A stretch of DNA of 64,000 nucleotides from IMG/VR virus record IMGVR_UViG_3300046791_000499, positions 62,001-126,000 of that record, one strand, 5' to 3'. Origin of the DNA: a virus. Below are positions 15,173 to 24,351 of the stretch, piece after piece (position 1 is the stretch's first letter; each line of letters starts with the position of its first letter). Below the pieces are notes generated by a model, which saw nothing but the letters and a program-made list of their open reading frames with translations, did not search any database and had not been told where the DNA came from. A program made the translations under genes and the position numbers.

Positions 15173-16216
15173 CTATGGGTCGGTGGCGAGCGTGAACGCG
15201 AGGACATCGGGTCCGTCGAGTGCGCTTTCGTCGAGGGTGAAAACATCGGGTGCAGCTTCGGGCGAGAACACCAGCACCATGCGAACGCCGTGCGGGCGCC
15301 CGCGGTAGAGCACGTCGAAGTAGGTTAGCGCCTCGTTCTCGGTCAGCTCGAAGAAGTAGACGACGTAGGTCAGCGGGTCGGGGCGCTCGAGCAACCACGT
15401 CTGCGCTCCGTTCACCAACCCAGCGGCCAAGGCTTTGGTGACCGATGGCTGGCGGTTCGTGCCCACAGCCCCGTCGATCGGAACGAGCACGTTCTGATAC
15501 CTCTCGTCGCTCCAACCGTCCGGGCGGAGGAAACCGAGGTCGCGCCCGAGAGCGTCGAGATGCACTCCGATCGCAGTCAGGACCGAGCCCACCCGCCAGC
15601 GAACCTCCCACGATGATGCGAGCAGCTCGCCCACCGCTGCCGTGAGCACGGCCTGCCACACCTGGATCTCTGGGTCCTTGACCAGCGGCGGGCGCATGGT
15701 CTGGAACCACCGCGTATTCGGATCCACGGGGTTCTGTGCGTAGATCGGATCGCCGATGATCTCGATCGTCGTGGCCAGCGGAACGGTCGTAGTCGACCCC
15801 CACGGCGACCACAGGATCCGCATGTGGTACGCGGTGATGCCATCCTGTTCGTTCGTTTCCCAGTCCGTGGGCATCGACCAGCGGATCGAAACCACGCCCG
15901 TCTCGGTCAGCGCTGCGGTCGCGTCGACCAGGTTGGGCAGCTTCACCCATGCGCTGCCGTTCCAATACTGGTACGCCAACCCGCTGGTCCCGAGGAACGC
16001 GGTCGAGATGTCGATCTCGATCTCGACGAAGGGGTAGGTCCAGCCGACCACGAAATAGTCGCCGGTGGAAGCATCGACGGCAGCAACCCCGAGTTCGACG
16101 TCACCCACCGCACCGCTCGCCGCCTCGGCCGTGAAGTCGGTCCAGATGTCGCCGTCCTCCTGGAACAGCCGAGCGCTCACTGGGTAGTTGGTGAAGTTGT
16201 CGTAGGCGTCTGTCAT
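15173..16216 (-). CDS. DUF2612-like tail protein, 347 aa
   Basis: The C-terminal half (GSVLTAIGVHLDALGRDLGF, DGWSDERYQNVLV, GAVGTNRQPSVTKALA, YVVYFF) fits the P2 gpI/DUF2612 type of baseplate-to-fibre connector. The N-terminal 150 residues (AYQYWNGSAWVKLP, ITAYHMRILWSPWG) form a beta domain often seen at the front of such proteins. Residues about 27-53 are the source of the 84-bp duplication found at 6449-6532. It lies between baseplate J and the fibre, as expected. Confidence 0.75.
   Translation of the reverse strand: MTDAYDNFTNYPVSARLFQEDGDIWTDFTAEAASGAVGDVELGVAAVDASTGDYFVVGWTYPFVEIEIDISTAFLGTSGLAYQYWNGSAWVKLPNLVDATAALTETGVVSIRWSMPTDWETNEQDGITAYHMRILWSPWGSTTTVPLATTIEIIGDPIYAQNPVDPNTRWFQTMRPPLVKDPEIQVWQAVLTAAVGELLASSWEVRWRVGSVLTAIGVHLDALGRDLGFLRPDGWSDERYQNVLVPIDGAVGTNRQPSVTKALAAGLVNGAQTWLLERPDPLTYVVYFFELTENEALTYFDVLYRGRPHGVRMVLVFSPEAAPDVFTLDESALDGPDVLAFTLATDP
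16056..16139. repeat. 84-bp duplication, copy B (of 6449-6532)
   Basis: 82 of 84 bases match the copy at 6449-6532. Here it is internal to the DUF2612-like tail gene, so this is the likely parent copy. Confidence 0.9.
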
Positions 16217-16218
16217 TC

Positions 16219-17427
16219 CTACGCTCCGGTCACGGTGATATCGGTGAGTTCGTTGTCGATGGCGAACTGCTCACGAACCGCGGCCTCGAGTGTGCCCGTG
16301 TTCACCGGCGGGTCAACGATGTCGACCTCGACCACGATGTTGTCGATGCCGGGGATCCCCGCGTTGTTGTTCACGTAGGCGGCGATCTTGAAGCCGCTGG
16401 TGTTCTCGCCGGGAACGAGCGCCTCAACGTAGGTCACGACGGCTGCCCGGATCGCTGTCTCCCGAGCCGCAATGGCCTCGACGCTCATGTCGCCCGGATA
16501 GCCCTCGCCCTTGGTGATCGTGACCTCGATGTAGATCGCCACGAGTTCGGGGCGCGAGAACTTGATCGTGACCTGGCCGCCGACGTAGTCCGCGTCGATG
16601 ATCCCCACAATCGTGTTGCCGACCGTGTTGACGCCCTTCGCACGCGAGGCTTGGATCGCGGCGGCGACCGCATCGTCGTCGCCACCCACGACCAGGACTT
16701 CGACCCAATGCGTGAGGCCCCAGTAGGCGTCAGGGGTGTTGGTCGGGTTCTCGAGCAGCGAAGCCGAGGTCACCCCCGCGACCGCGCGCACGGCCGCGAT
16801 CATGTTGCTGAGCAGCGCGTCTCGCCACCGCTGCCGATACTCGGCGTCGGTCTCGTCGCTGCGGCCTGGGATCGCATCGGCGACGTTGGGCCCGACTGAA
16901 AGCCAGCCCGTGACCGGCGTCAGGATCGTCCAGTCGGACGCCGCGATCGCTGTCTTCGGTCCGGTCTCGAAGTACTCCCATGTCCCGTCGATCGTACCAC
17001 CGCCAGGGATCGTCACCGCGCCGACCAGCGCCCACGCGCCGGTCTCGTCAGCGAGCGCCACGGTCTGGCCAGCCGGCACGTTGACGTTGGGCCCCACCGC
17101 GGCGAACAGCGGCAGCACGACGGTGCTCCCCACGGCTGCCAGCTTCGGACCGATCCTCGGGGTCAGCAGCAGTTCGAGGCTTGAGCCCTCGGCGACGCCG
17201 TTGGTGCCGGGAGCCGCCGAAATGAACTTCGAGTTGTAGTTGCCCGCGCCATCATCCCACGCGTCCTTCATGACGTTAGCGAAGGTGCGCAGGAGGTCCG
17301 CTGCAGGGCCGTTCTCGACGTCGATGTTGGCGCTGGTCTCGGCCTTGTACTTGTTCTGCAGGTCGAGCAGGACCATGTCGTAGGTAGCCGGCAGCCAGCC
17401 GGTTGTCGTGTCATAGCCGAAGGACAT
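16219..17427 (-). CDS. baseplate J-like protein, 402 aa
   Basis: A Mu gp47/P2 J family baseplate wedge component. Visible features: an early NIDVENGPAADLLRTFANVM helix; a central SDETDAEYRQRWRDALLS near residue 195, the hallmark of the family; AAVRAVAGVTSASLLEN; and a beta-rich C-terminal part with VTYVEALVPGENTSGFKIA. Length is normal. It lies directly after the gp25-like gene. A diverged copy of its central part is found in the 9292-10392 gene. Confidence 0.88.
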   Translation of the reverse strand: MSFGYDTTTGWLPATYDMVLLDLQNKYKAETSANIDVENGPAADLLRTFANVMKDAWDDGAGNYNSKFISAAPGTNGVAEGSSLELLLTPRIGPKLAAVGSTVVLPLFAAVGPNVNVPAGQTVALADETGAWALVGAVTIPGGGTIDGTWEYFETGPKTAIAASDWTILTPVTGWLSVGPNVADAIPGRSDETDAEYRQRWRDALLSNMIAAVRAVAGVTSASLLENPTNTPDAYWGLTHWVEVLVVGGDDDAVAAAIQASRAKGVNTVGNTIVGIIDADYVGGQVTIKFSRPELVAIYIEVTITKGEGYPGDMSVEAIAARETAIRAAVVTYVEALVPGENTSGFKIAAYVNNNAGIPGIDNIVVEVDIVDPPVNTGTLEAAVREQFAIDNELTDITVTGA

Positions 17428-17430
17428 GAT

Positions 17431-17802
17431 CTACGTTCCGATCTCGATTGATGTACCAGTGATCGTCCGAAAGGTCACTTTGATCGTGACCCTTGGACCG
17501 TTCGCCGCTTCGTTGTCCACCGTCACGATGGGCCCCGCAACGACCGACTCGACTCGCGGATGAGCCAGTACGACGTCACGCACGAGCGCACCGCGTTCCT
17601 CATCGCTCGTGTTGGGATCCAGGATCCGGTCGTAGTCCAAGCCCTCATCGGTGTTGAACACGTACTTGCCGAACGGCGTGGCCAGTTGCAGGTAGACCTC
17701 GACCCGCGTGGCGTTGTCGTCGTCCGTCGTGTAGGCCAGCGGGCGGACGAGTTCACCAGCGTTGGCGCCGGTCGTGTACATGTCGAGCGTCATGCCGGCC
17801 AT
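17431..17802 (-). CDS. gp25/DUF2634-like baseplate wedge protein, 123 aa
   Basis: The sequence VYLQLATPFGKYVFNTDEGL with DYDRILDP and RDVVLAHPRVESV matches small lysozyme-like wedge proteins (gp25, DUF2634), which connect sheath and wedge. The length is typical. It lies between the hub and J genes, and its start overlaps the end of the upstream small gene by 13 nt. Confidence 0.75.
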   Translation of the reverse strand: MAGMTLDMYTTGANAGELVRPLAYTTDDDNATRVEVYLQLATPFGKYVFNTDEGLDYDRILDPNTSDEERGALVRDVVLAHPRVESVVAGPIVTVDNEAANGPRVTIKVTFRTITGTSIEIGT

Positions 17803-18038
17803 GGGTCATCTCCGATATCGGCCAAACACTGTGGTCGGCGATGGTGCGGGTGGCTGAAATACCGGTCCAACGCTGGCTTCGTGAGCGCAACAGGCGGGCC
17901 AAGATTTGGAAGCACCTCGCCGTCGATGCCCATCAAGAGTTCATGTGCGTGCCCCTCGTGCGTGACCCAAGCACACGAAAACCGGCCGGTGGTTCCGCGG
18001 CCAGCCAAATAGGCCATGAGTTGCGCTTCGTCCATCAA
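17790..18038 (-). CDS. hypothetical protein within the baseplate operon, 82 aa
   Basis: A small protein (LMAYLAGRGTTGRFSCAWVT, then HELLMGIDGEVLPNLGPPVA) that overlaps the hub gene (4 nt) and the gp25-like gene (13 nt). No family recognised. Its place suggests a small baseplate part or assembly factor. Confidence 0.6.
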   Translation of the reverse strand: MMDEAQLMAYLAGRGTTGRFSCAWVTHEGHAHELLMGIDGEVLPNLGPPVALTKPALDRYFSHPHHRRPQCLADIGDDPWPA

Positions 18039-19078
18039 AACACTCCCGGAATCGTCTGTAGTTCGTCGAGTTCGAGACGAGTCTCGCCGCCGCTATTCGT
18101 GTCCACCGTGGTCGTAGCGACCTCGATCCGGTAGTTCGCCGTGCGGGTGGGCGTGATCATCGTGACTGCTCGACCGGGCGCGGCGCCGGGCTGAGCCCAT
18201 GTACGGACCGCCATCTTGAACGCATCGACGGCCTCGGGCTCGCCGAAGATGTTGCCCGCTGCTGACGAGAGTTCGATCGGCGGGAAGCCGGTGAGCACGC
18301 TCGTCGAGTCGAGGAACAGCAACTCGCCGTTCTGCACCGACCATCGAAGCTGCAGCGCGTCCATGATCTGCTGGACCTGTGGCCGCGCCGGACCCGAGGC
18401 GTTGTAGCCACCGAGCAGTTTGAGATCGGCGGGCGGCAGGTTCTTGGCGATCATCGCAGCTTGAAGCTGTTGGAGAAGCCGAGCCCGATCCGCGGTCAGC
18501 CCACACGCGGCGATCAGATCCATGATGACGTCGACGACGTTGGTGCCGGGCTTGTAGCTCTTGCCCACGAAGGGCACGACGCCCGCGCCGGCAGATTGGA
18601 TCGCCTCGCCGGCTCCGAGCAGGTGAGCCCCATCCTGTACCTCGATCGTCAGGACTTGGTCCCGGCCATCGGGGGCGTAGCGCATCTTGCTCGACTGCCC
18701 GATGAACCCCACCGACAAGGCCGCGAGCATGTTGGGCGCTTCGCTGTCCGTGAATCCCCACGACAGTTCGACCGAGCCGAGTCCGTAGATCTCGCTGATC
18801 ATTTCGATCGTCGCCCCCGACTTCCCAAGCTCGAACAGTTGCGCTCGCTCGGTCGCAGTCCAGTCGGTTCGCGAGCGCACCACCCCGATGATCAAAGCCG
18901 CGGTGAGAGGCGCGGGGTTGTAGAACTGGATCTGCGCGGTGTTGGGCTCAGATCGCAGCGACCTCGTGACGGTGAAGCGGATGCGCGGCTGGACGCCAAG
19001 CGGGTCGGGGTTCAACGAATCGAAGTACCCCGCGGCGTTCGTGATCCGCAACCGTGCAACGCAGATCGGCGAGCCCAT
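18035..19078 (-). CDS. baseplate hub protein, 347 aa
   Basis: A gpD/gp27-like baseplate hub. The N-terminal beta region (RIRFTVTRSLRSEPNTAQIQ followed by FYNP) is typical of these proteins. It is followed by GYIGQ-type and DVIMDLIAACGLTADRARLL segments and a C-terminal LRWSVQNGELLFLDS. The hub caps the tube and carries the spike. Position between plug and gp25 genes agrees. Confidence 0.75.
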   Translation of the reverse strand: MGSPICVARLRITNAAGYFDSLNPDPLGVQPRIRFTVTRSLRSEPNTAQIQFYNPAPLTAALIIGVVRSRTDWTATERAQLFELGKSGATIEMISEIYGLGSVELSWGFTDSEAPNMLAALSVGFIGQSSKMRYAPDGRDQVLTIEVQDGAHLLGAGEAIQSAGAGVVPFVGKSYKPGTNVVDVIMDLIAACGLTADRARLLQQLQAAMIAKNLPPADLKLLGGYNASGPARPQVQQIMDALQLRWSVQNGELLFLDSTSVLTGFPPIELSSAAGNIFGEPEAVDAFKMAVRTWAQPGAAPGRAVTMITPTRTANYRIEVATTTVDTNSGGETRLELDELQTIPGVF

Positions 19079-19081
19079 GGG

Positions 19082-19432
19082 TCAAGTCCCCACGTCCGCT
19101 GCGGGGATGTAGACGAGCCGCACGCCAGATTCGCGCTTCAAGTCGTCGCGCCCGGGGTCAAGCTGGTTGCGGGTCGTGTCCCACACGCGGAGCTTTCCCG
19201 CGCCGTTGCCTGGGTACGCGCTGGTGTTGAGCGACTCCAGAACGTCCTCGCCGTGCCGAAGCACGAGACCAGCTCGGAGCAGGACCCGGTCGGCGTCGTA
19301 GATCGAGAGCGTCCAGAACTGCTCACCCTCGACCCAGAAAACCTCGAGCACGTAGAAGCGCCCGTCGAGTCGGGTCCGAACACGCGAACCGCCGCGGTCT
19401 CCGATGGCAAGATTGACGAACTGCTTGGCCAT
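19082..19432 (-). CDS. baseplate plug/hub-associated protein, 116 aa
   Basis: The pattern FVNLAIGDRGGSRVRTRLDG, FWTLSIYDAD, LLRAGLVLRHGEDVLE is characteristic of the cyanophage-type baseplate plug (DUF6983-like) family, which fills the hub opening. Length fits. It is separated from its neighbours by 3 nt on each side. Confidence 0.7.
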   Translation of the reverse strand: MAKQFVNLAIGDRGGSRVRTRLDGRFYVLEVFWVEGEQFWTLSIYDADRVLLRAGLVLRHGEDVLESLNTSAYPGNGAGKLRVWDTTRNQLDPGRDDLKRESGVRLVYIPAADVGT

Positions 19433-19435
19433 GGG

Positions 19436-20023
19436 TCACCCGGGGATCGTCGCGGCGAGGTCGGCGGGTACGGTTTCGGTGCTCTGCTGTCCGGCGTCAA
19501 CGATGCCATCAACGCTGTCCGTGATACCTGGGTCCGTTGCCGAGGGCACGGTCGTGAACGAGGTAGAGAAGCGCGAGACCTCCTTGAGCGTGATCACGCC
19601 GCGCCACGCCTGGACCGTGAAGCCGCCGTTCAATTCGACGGTCTTGCCATCTTCAATGTTGGAGATGACCCACACGCGAGCCCCCGTGGGTGCACGCCAG
19701 AGCTTCTTGCCGTCAAAGAAGGTGACCTCGGTGCCGAGTTCTTGCAGTAGATACAGTTGCTTGAGGATGACGTCGACGTGGCCTGGCGCGGGCTCCCACA
19801 GCCCGACGATCCCCGAGCCCGCGATCGGCTCCGCGTCGCTCAGCACGACCGTGACCTGGATCTGATACGGCACGCGCTGCCGATGGTTGGCGATCGGGGC
19901 TCCGCGCTCGAGCGCCGTGTTCGTCATGTCGAAGTCGCGAGGCGCTCGAATGTCCTCGATCACGTCGATGTGAACGACACCAATGCGTCCAGGGAGCCCG
20001 GTGCTGGCGTAAGCAAACGGCAT
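19436..20023 (-). CDS. Dit-like baseplate protein, 195 aa
   Basis: An N-terminal Dit-like beta domain is suggested by VVHIDVIEDIRAPRDFDMTN, QRVPYQIQVTVVLSD and VTFFDGKKLWRAPTGARVWV. Such proteins lie between the tape measure and plug genes in myophages of this type and build the tube-baseplate junction. The C-terminus is a disordered Thr/Asp-rich tail. Confidence 0.65.
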   Translation of the reverse strand: MPFAYASTGLPGRIGVVHIDVIEDIRAPRDFDMTNTALERGAPIANHRQRVPYQIQVTVVLSDAEPIAGSGIVGLWEPAPGHVDVILKQLYLLQELGTEVTFFDGKKLWRAPTGARVWVISNIEDGKTVELNGGFTVQAWRGVITLKEVSRFSTSFTTVPSATDPGITDSVDGIVDAGQQSTETVPADLAATIPG

Positions 20024-20026
20024 GGC

Positions 20027-20815
20027 CTACTCGCCCTTCGCTTTCAGAGTCTCAGGCGAATTCAGACCGATCGCGGTGTTCCATGCGGTCTGCGCTGTGG
20101 TGGCGCCCGTAAAGGCTGGTCCGGCGCCAGCGGCCACGAGAGCGTTGAGCATCGATGTCATCGCCGAACTCAACGCAGCCCAGTTGGTGAGCGACAGCGC
20201 AGCCGGACCGCCTATGGTCACCGATTGCCCCGTGGGAACATCGATCGCAACCGAGCCCGAGGCGCTCAGCGTTATGGTGGCCGAGACCACCCCAGCCTTG
20301 GTGAGCGTCAGGACCCCGTCCGGTCCCACTCGAAGCGCATCCCCGACCGGGCCTTGGAGCACCCAGTCTTCGTCTTCGTCGGTGACCGAGGCCGGTGGTT
20401 GCGGCGTCGGCGGGGTAATTCGGAAGGGCAGCACCACCGCGTCGGAGAGATCATGGTGCCGCTGGTCGAGCGAGTGCGCCTGGCCGACGAGTTTGGTCTG
20501 CCTCCATCGCTCGGAGTTGCGATCCGAGCAGACGGCGAGGCACTCGTCGCCGGCCGTCATCGGCCAACGCATGGAGAATCCTCCACCGCCTGGGAAGGCG
20601 ACTGGGGCGCTCGGAGCCTGTCCATCGCCTTTCTCTTCGCCGCCGCGCCGCGAGCCGATGCCAGCATCAAAGTCGACGTCCATCTCGCCGAGGGCCTGTC
20701 GCGCGATCGCTGCGATCTTGCCGAGCACGACGGTCCGCGCGTTGCGGATCTTCTCGTCGATGACGACGGCGATCGCCTCGATCAGCACGCCCGCGTCACC
20801 AGTCTTGGCCGTCAT
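20027..20815 (-). CDS. Gp138-family membrane-piercing spike, 262 aa
   Basis: The centre has the Gp138/gpV-type OB-fold pattern: GGGGFSMRWPMTAGDECLAV, RHHDLSDAVVLPFRI. It is followed by a repetitive beta C-terminus (LTKAGVVSATITLSASGSVA) expected of a trimeric needle. The N-terminal 40 residues form a helix. The spike punctures the outer membrane, which fits a Gram-negative host. The start overlaps the end of the tape-measure gene. Confidence 0.8.
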   Translation of the reverse strand: MTAKTGDAGVLIEAIAVVIDEKIRNARTVVLGKIAAIARQALGEMDVDFDAGIGSRRGGEEKGDGQAPSAPVAFPGGGGFSMRWPMTAGDECLAVCSDRNSERWRQTKLVGQAHSLDQRHHDLSDAVVLPFRITPPTPQPPASVTDEDEDWVLQGPVGDALRVGPDGVLTLTKAGVVSATITLSASGSVAIDVPTGQSVTIGGPAALSLTNWAALSSAMTSMLNALVAAGAGPAFTGATTAQTAWNTAIGLNSPETLKAKGE

Positions 20816-23616
20816 TGGACCCCCGGGATCGTCCGCCCACCGCCGTGCGCAGCGAGCAGCCTCTTGCCCTGCAGCTCGAACATCGCAGCCACGAGCGCGG
20901 GCAAGTCTTCCAACTTGGCGAGCATCGCGTCCCGAGCCTGATTCGCGGCATCCTGCATCGCATCGTTCTCCTCGACCGAACCCGCACCGTGGATGGTGAT
21001 CGTGAGGTTCTCGATCAGTTTGATGATCGGGGCGATTGTGATCAAGAGCGTTTGCGGTGGCGGCCTGCCTTCGAGCACCGAGCCTGGACCGCGAAGCCCG
21101 AGCATGTCGAGGATGTTCTTGGACGCCCCGTCGAAGATCCGGCCGGCCTGGCGAAAGCGCTCCTCGAGTTCCTTGGCCCGCGTGCGACCGGCCTCGCGTG
21201 CGAGCGCGACGGCTTGATCTGGATCGGTGCCGCCAGCGATCAGGCGTTCGAGTTCACGCTGAGCGAACTCCTCGGCCTGTTTCTCGGCCGCCTTTTTCAC
21301 GTCCTCCTCGAATTGGAAGAACGTGTCGCCCTTCCCCTTCTTTCCCTTCTTCCCCTTGGCTGCGCCCTTGACCTTGCCGATCTGGCCAACGGCTGCCTCG
21401 GCCGCGGCGTCGGCTGAACCAGTCGAGGCAAAGGTGGCGGTCGCGGTCTCGAACGCTTTCTGGCGCGTCGCTCGATTGCCCTCCAACACGGCCGCTCGCG
21501 CAGCTCGGCCAGCAGCGTCAGCATCCCCGCCGCGCTTTTTGGCCTCGGCTCGGGCTGTCTTCTCAGCTGAGTCCGCTCGGACCCGCTCCGCCTTCGCCAC
21601 AGCGTCGTATACCTGGCGGCCCTCGGCGGTGAACAACTTGGAGGCTCCCTGCTCGGCCTGCTCGGCTGTGCCCTTCGAGAGCTGATTGAGCCGGAAATTG
21701 GCCTCATTCACGTCAGTCTCGGCGAGAAGACCCGCGCCCAGCCCTCCAACCGCACCCTGCACACGAGCCTTTGTCGCCTTCTCGCGTTCCTGTTTCTGCT
21801 TGTCGTACGCCTGGTTGCGCTCAAACCTCGCTCGCTCCATCGCGTCGATGTTGGCGTTGGTCTGCCGGATCGATGCTTCGAGCGCCTTGATCTCCCGCTC
21901 GCTCTCCGAGATCGAATCGTTCAAACCCGTGATGTCGGCTACGGCACTTGCGGCCATGTTGCCGAGCGCGAGACCAACAGCACCAGCCGCCACGACCAGG
22001 CCAGCCGGCCCCATCATCGCCGTGGACATGCCGACGATCAGGAGCGTGGCGTTGATGAGAGCGTTCTCCATCCCGCCCGAGATCTCGATGAAGCTCTGGA
22101 TCGCATCGATGATCATGCCGACCGCCTCGGCCCCACCAACCACCGCATCGTAGAAGGCGTCTAGCGCCCCGCCGACATCCTCTGGCGAGACCGATCCGAT
22201 GAACTCGCGGACCGCTTCGATGGCCGTGACGAGTGCATCCGACAGCACTTGCGCAAAGCCGCCGCTCTCGGAGAACCGGCCATTCAGATCTGTGATCAGG
22301 CCCTTGAAGGCATCGAGCGCGCCGGCCTGTGAGACCTGGTCGAAGAACTGCGCGATGCCGTCCTTCAAGTTCGAGATCATGCCGGCAGCGGTCTCGGTTT
22401 GGTTCGCCATCGAGCCGGCGAACTCGGTCTCGCCAAGGCCCTTCAAATAGGCGCTGATCTCGTCAGAGCTTTTGCCGACCGTGGTGGTCAGGCCCTTGAA
22501 CGTGAAGGCGACCTTGTCTCCTTGGGTCGACGCCTTGATCCCGAATTCTTTGAGCCGCTCGAACTCGCCGGTACTGGCGTCGGCGACAGCCTCGACGAAC
22601 TCGATGATCGGCTTGCCCTGCGCCGCGGCGATGTTACCGAACGCGGTGAGCGATTCGGTCGACGCATCCAGGCCGATGTTTTTGAGCCGGATATAGGCGG
22701 TGGTGACCTCCTCAAGCTCGAATGGTGTGGTCTTGGCGAACTGCTGGATCAGACCGAACGCCGCGCTCGCACCCTCGGCCGAGCCCTCGACGGTCTTGAG
22801 TCGCGACCGGAGCGACTCGAAGTTGACTCCGGTCGAGAGCACGGCGGTGCCCAGGGCCGCGACCCCGATCGCACCAATGGAGGCGACGCGACCAACCGTT
22901 GCCGCGATCCCGCCGATGTCGCTCGCGGTGCTGCGCAGGATCTCTCGGCGACGATCCCGAGTCGATGCCTCATCGTTCAGATCGTCGAGCCGACGACGCT
23001 TGCGGTCCAGGAACAGCCGCGCGTCATCGTCGATCATCTTGTGATGCGACCGCTGACGATCCGAGGCGACCTGTTCGGAGTGCTTCCGGTTGTCCTCCGT
23101 TGCCCGCTCTCGGCTGACCCGTAGCTTGTCGAGCGCTCGCCCTTCCGAGGCCGCGATCCTCTGCGACGCTTTCTCCTCTGCCGCCGCCGCTCGCTCGGAT
23201 GCTCGGATGCGTGCGGCGATCTGCTTGTCCGACGCTGCGATAATCCGCTCGGACGCGCGCTCGTGGGCGGCGGCCTGCTTCGCGGCGAGAGAGTCCTCCT
23301 TGTCGGCGGCCTTCTCAGCGCTCGAGACCGCTTTCAAGAAGTCGGTCTCAGCCCGAACCGCAGCCTTCGCCCGGGTCGCCGCGGCTTTCTCGGCTGCCTT
23401 CGCAGCGCGCTCGGTCTCCTTGGCGAGCTGCCGTTCGGCGACCGCAGCCTTGGCCGCCGTGCGCTCTGACTCACCGAGTGAGCGGTCGAGATCGTCGGTT
23501 GCTCCGGCCGCTCGCTTCGATGTCCTGCTGAGCTTCTCCGCGTCGGCGTCGGCCTCCTTGAAGCCCTCGCCGTTGTACTTGGTGACGATGGAGATGATGA
23601 AGCGGCGCAGTTCCAT
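20812..23616 (-). CDS. tail tape-measure protein, 934 aa
   Basis: The longest purely tail gene. The N-terminal 220 residues are Ala/Lys/Glu/Arg coiled coil. Then comes a tape-measure core domain (SLRSRLKTVEGSAEGASAAF, FGLIQQFAKTTPFELEEVTT, AYIRLKNIGLDAS, TGEFERLKEFGIKAS), a hydrophobic segment (LIVGMSTAMMGPAGLVVAAG, about residues 480-520), and a charged C-terminal half. If length scales as in other phages, the tail would be roughly 140 nm. It follows the two chaperone genes as usual. Confidence 0.92.
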   Translation of the reverse strand: MELRRFIISIVTKYNGEGFKEADADAEKLSRTSKRAAGATDDLDRSLGESERTAAKAAVAERQLAKETERAAKAAEKAAATRAKAAVRAETDFLKAVSSAEKAADKEDSLAAKQAAAHERASERIIAASDKQIAARIRASERAAAAEEKASQRIAASEGRALDKLRVSRERATEDNRKHSEQVASDRQRSHHKMIDDDARLFLDRKRRRLDDLNDEASTRDRRREILRSTASDIGGIAATVGRVASIGAIGVAALGTAVLSTGVNFESLRSRLKTVEGSAEGASAAFGLIQQFAKTTPFELEEVTTAYIRLKNIGLDASTESLTAFGNIAAAQGKPIIEFVEAVADASTGEFERLKEFGIKASTQGDKVAFTFKGLTTTVGKSSDEISAYLKGLGETEFAGSMANQTETAAGMISNLKDGIAQFFDQVSQAGALDAFKGLITDLNGRFSESGGFAQVLSDALVTAIEAVREFIGSVSPEDVGGALDAFYDAVVGGAEAVGMIIDAIQSFIEISGGMENALINATLLIVGMSTAMMGPAGLVVAAGAVGLALGNMAASAVADITGLNDSISESEREIKALEASIRQTNANIDAMERARFERNQAYDKQKQEREKATKARVQGAVGGLGAGLLAETDVNEANFRLNQLSKGTAEQAEQGASKLFTAEGRQVYDAVAKAERVRADSAEKTARAEAKKRGGDADAAGRAARAAVLEGNRATRQKAFETATATFASTGSADAAAEAAVGQIGKVKGAAKGKKGKKGKGDTFFQFEEDVKKAAEKQAEEFAQRELERLIAGGTDPDQAVALAREAGRTRAKELEERFRQAGRIFDGASKNILDMLGLRGPGSVLEGRPPPQTLLITIAPIIKLIENLTITIHGAGSVEENDAMQDAANQARDAMLAKLEDLPALVAAMFELQGKRLLAAHGGGRTIPGVQ

Positions 23617-23628
23617 GGCTCGTCTCCA

Positions 23629-24351
23629 TCACTTCTTCGCCGTCGACGTTGCATCCATCGCCCGGCGCTCGACCTCGGCAGCGTGAGCCGCGATATCGAC
23701 CTGGTCCATGAGCGCGACCGGGGTCCAGTCGGTGAGCACTTCATGGCTGCTGGCGACGTAGCCCATCTTGGCGAGGTTGGCCGCCCACTGCACCGCGGTC
23801 GCTACCCCGGGAACCGGCACGCCGTAGTCTTTGGACTTGGGGCTGCGCAGCGAGTACGGCTTGCGGATCCACAGCGGTTGGAAGGTCTGCTCGATCTGAA
23901 ACGCCAAGACCTGCCAGCGGCCGAACGGGCCAAGCCCTGCCTGCGCCCACGTCGTCCAATCCTCGACCAGCACGTCGTCGACCTTGAGCCGGTCAAACAC
24001 CATGCGCTCGAACACCTGCGCAAGCCAACGGCCTTCCAGGTTCGCACTCACGGCGCAGGCGGTCAGCATTTCGACCGTGCGGCGGACACCATCGGCTGCG
24101 ATGTCGAGCCCTTGCTCGCGGTCGCGAACGGCGTCACCGATCGTGCCCGTGAACCCGTGGTCGGCCAGCACACCGCTCCACAGCGAGCCGACGACGTTGC
24201 CTCGGGCAGCGAGCAGCATGACGAGCGGCTCACCGAACCGATCGATCAACTCGGGCTCGAGTTCAAACGCGGTGATCGGGTCGAGAACCTGTAGCCGGCA
24301 GCGTCGGCCGGTCACAGTGAGACGGCCCCACGGCTGCCGGTAGTAGGTCAC
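23629..24351 (-). CDS. second tail-assembly chaperone-region protein, 240 aa
   Basis: Placed exactly where the second chaperone (GT/E' position) lies, before the tape measure. It contains WLAQVFERMVFDRLKVDDVL and VQWAANLAKMGYVASSHEVL; the family is not certain. The GTG at 24351 overlaps the stop of the first chaperone gene as GTGA. The frame stays open upstream into that gene, so a -1 frameshift fusion is possible as well as independent initiation. Confidence 0.6.
   Translation of the reverse strand: MTYYRQPWGRLTVTGRRCRLQVLDPITAFELEPELIDRFGEPLVMLLAARGNVVGSLWSGVLADHGFTGTIGDAVRDREQGLDIAADGVRRTVEMLTACAVSANLEGRWLAQVFERMVFDRLKVDDVLVEDWTTWAQAGLGPFGRWQVLAFQIEQTFQPLWIRKPYSLRSPKSKDYGVPVPGVATAVQWAANLAKMGYVASSHEVLTDWTPVALMDQVDIAAHAAEVERRAMDATSTAKK

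Noticed and set aside
18461-19750. Open frame of 429 codons on the plus strand
   Set aside because: Antisense to hub, plug and Dit-like genes and without recognisable domains.
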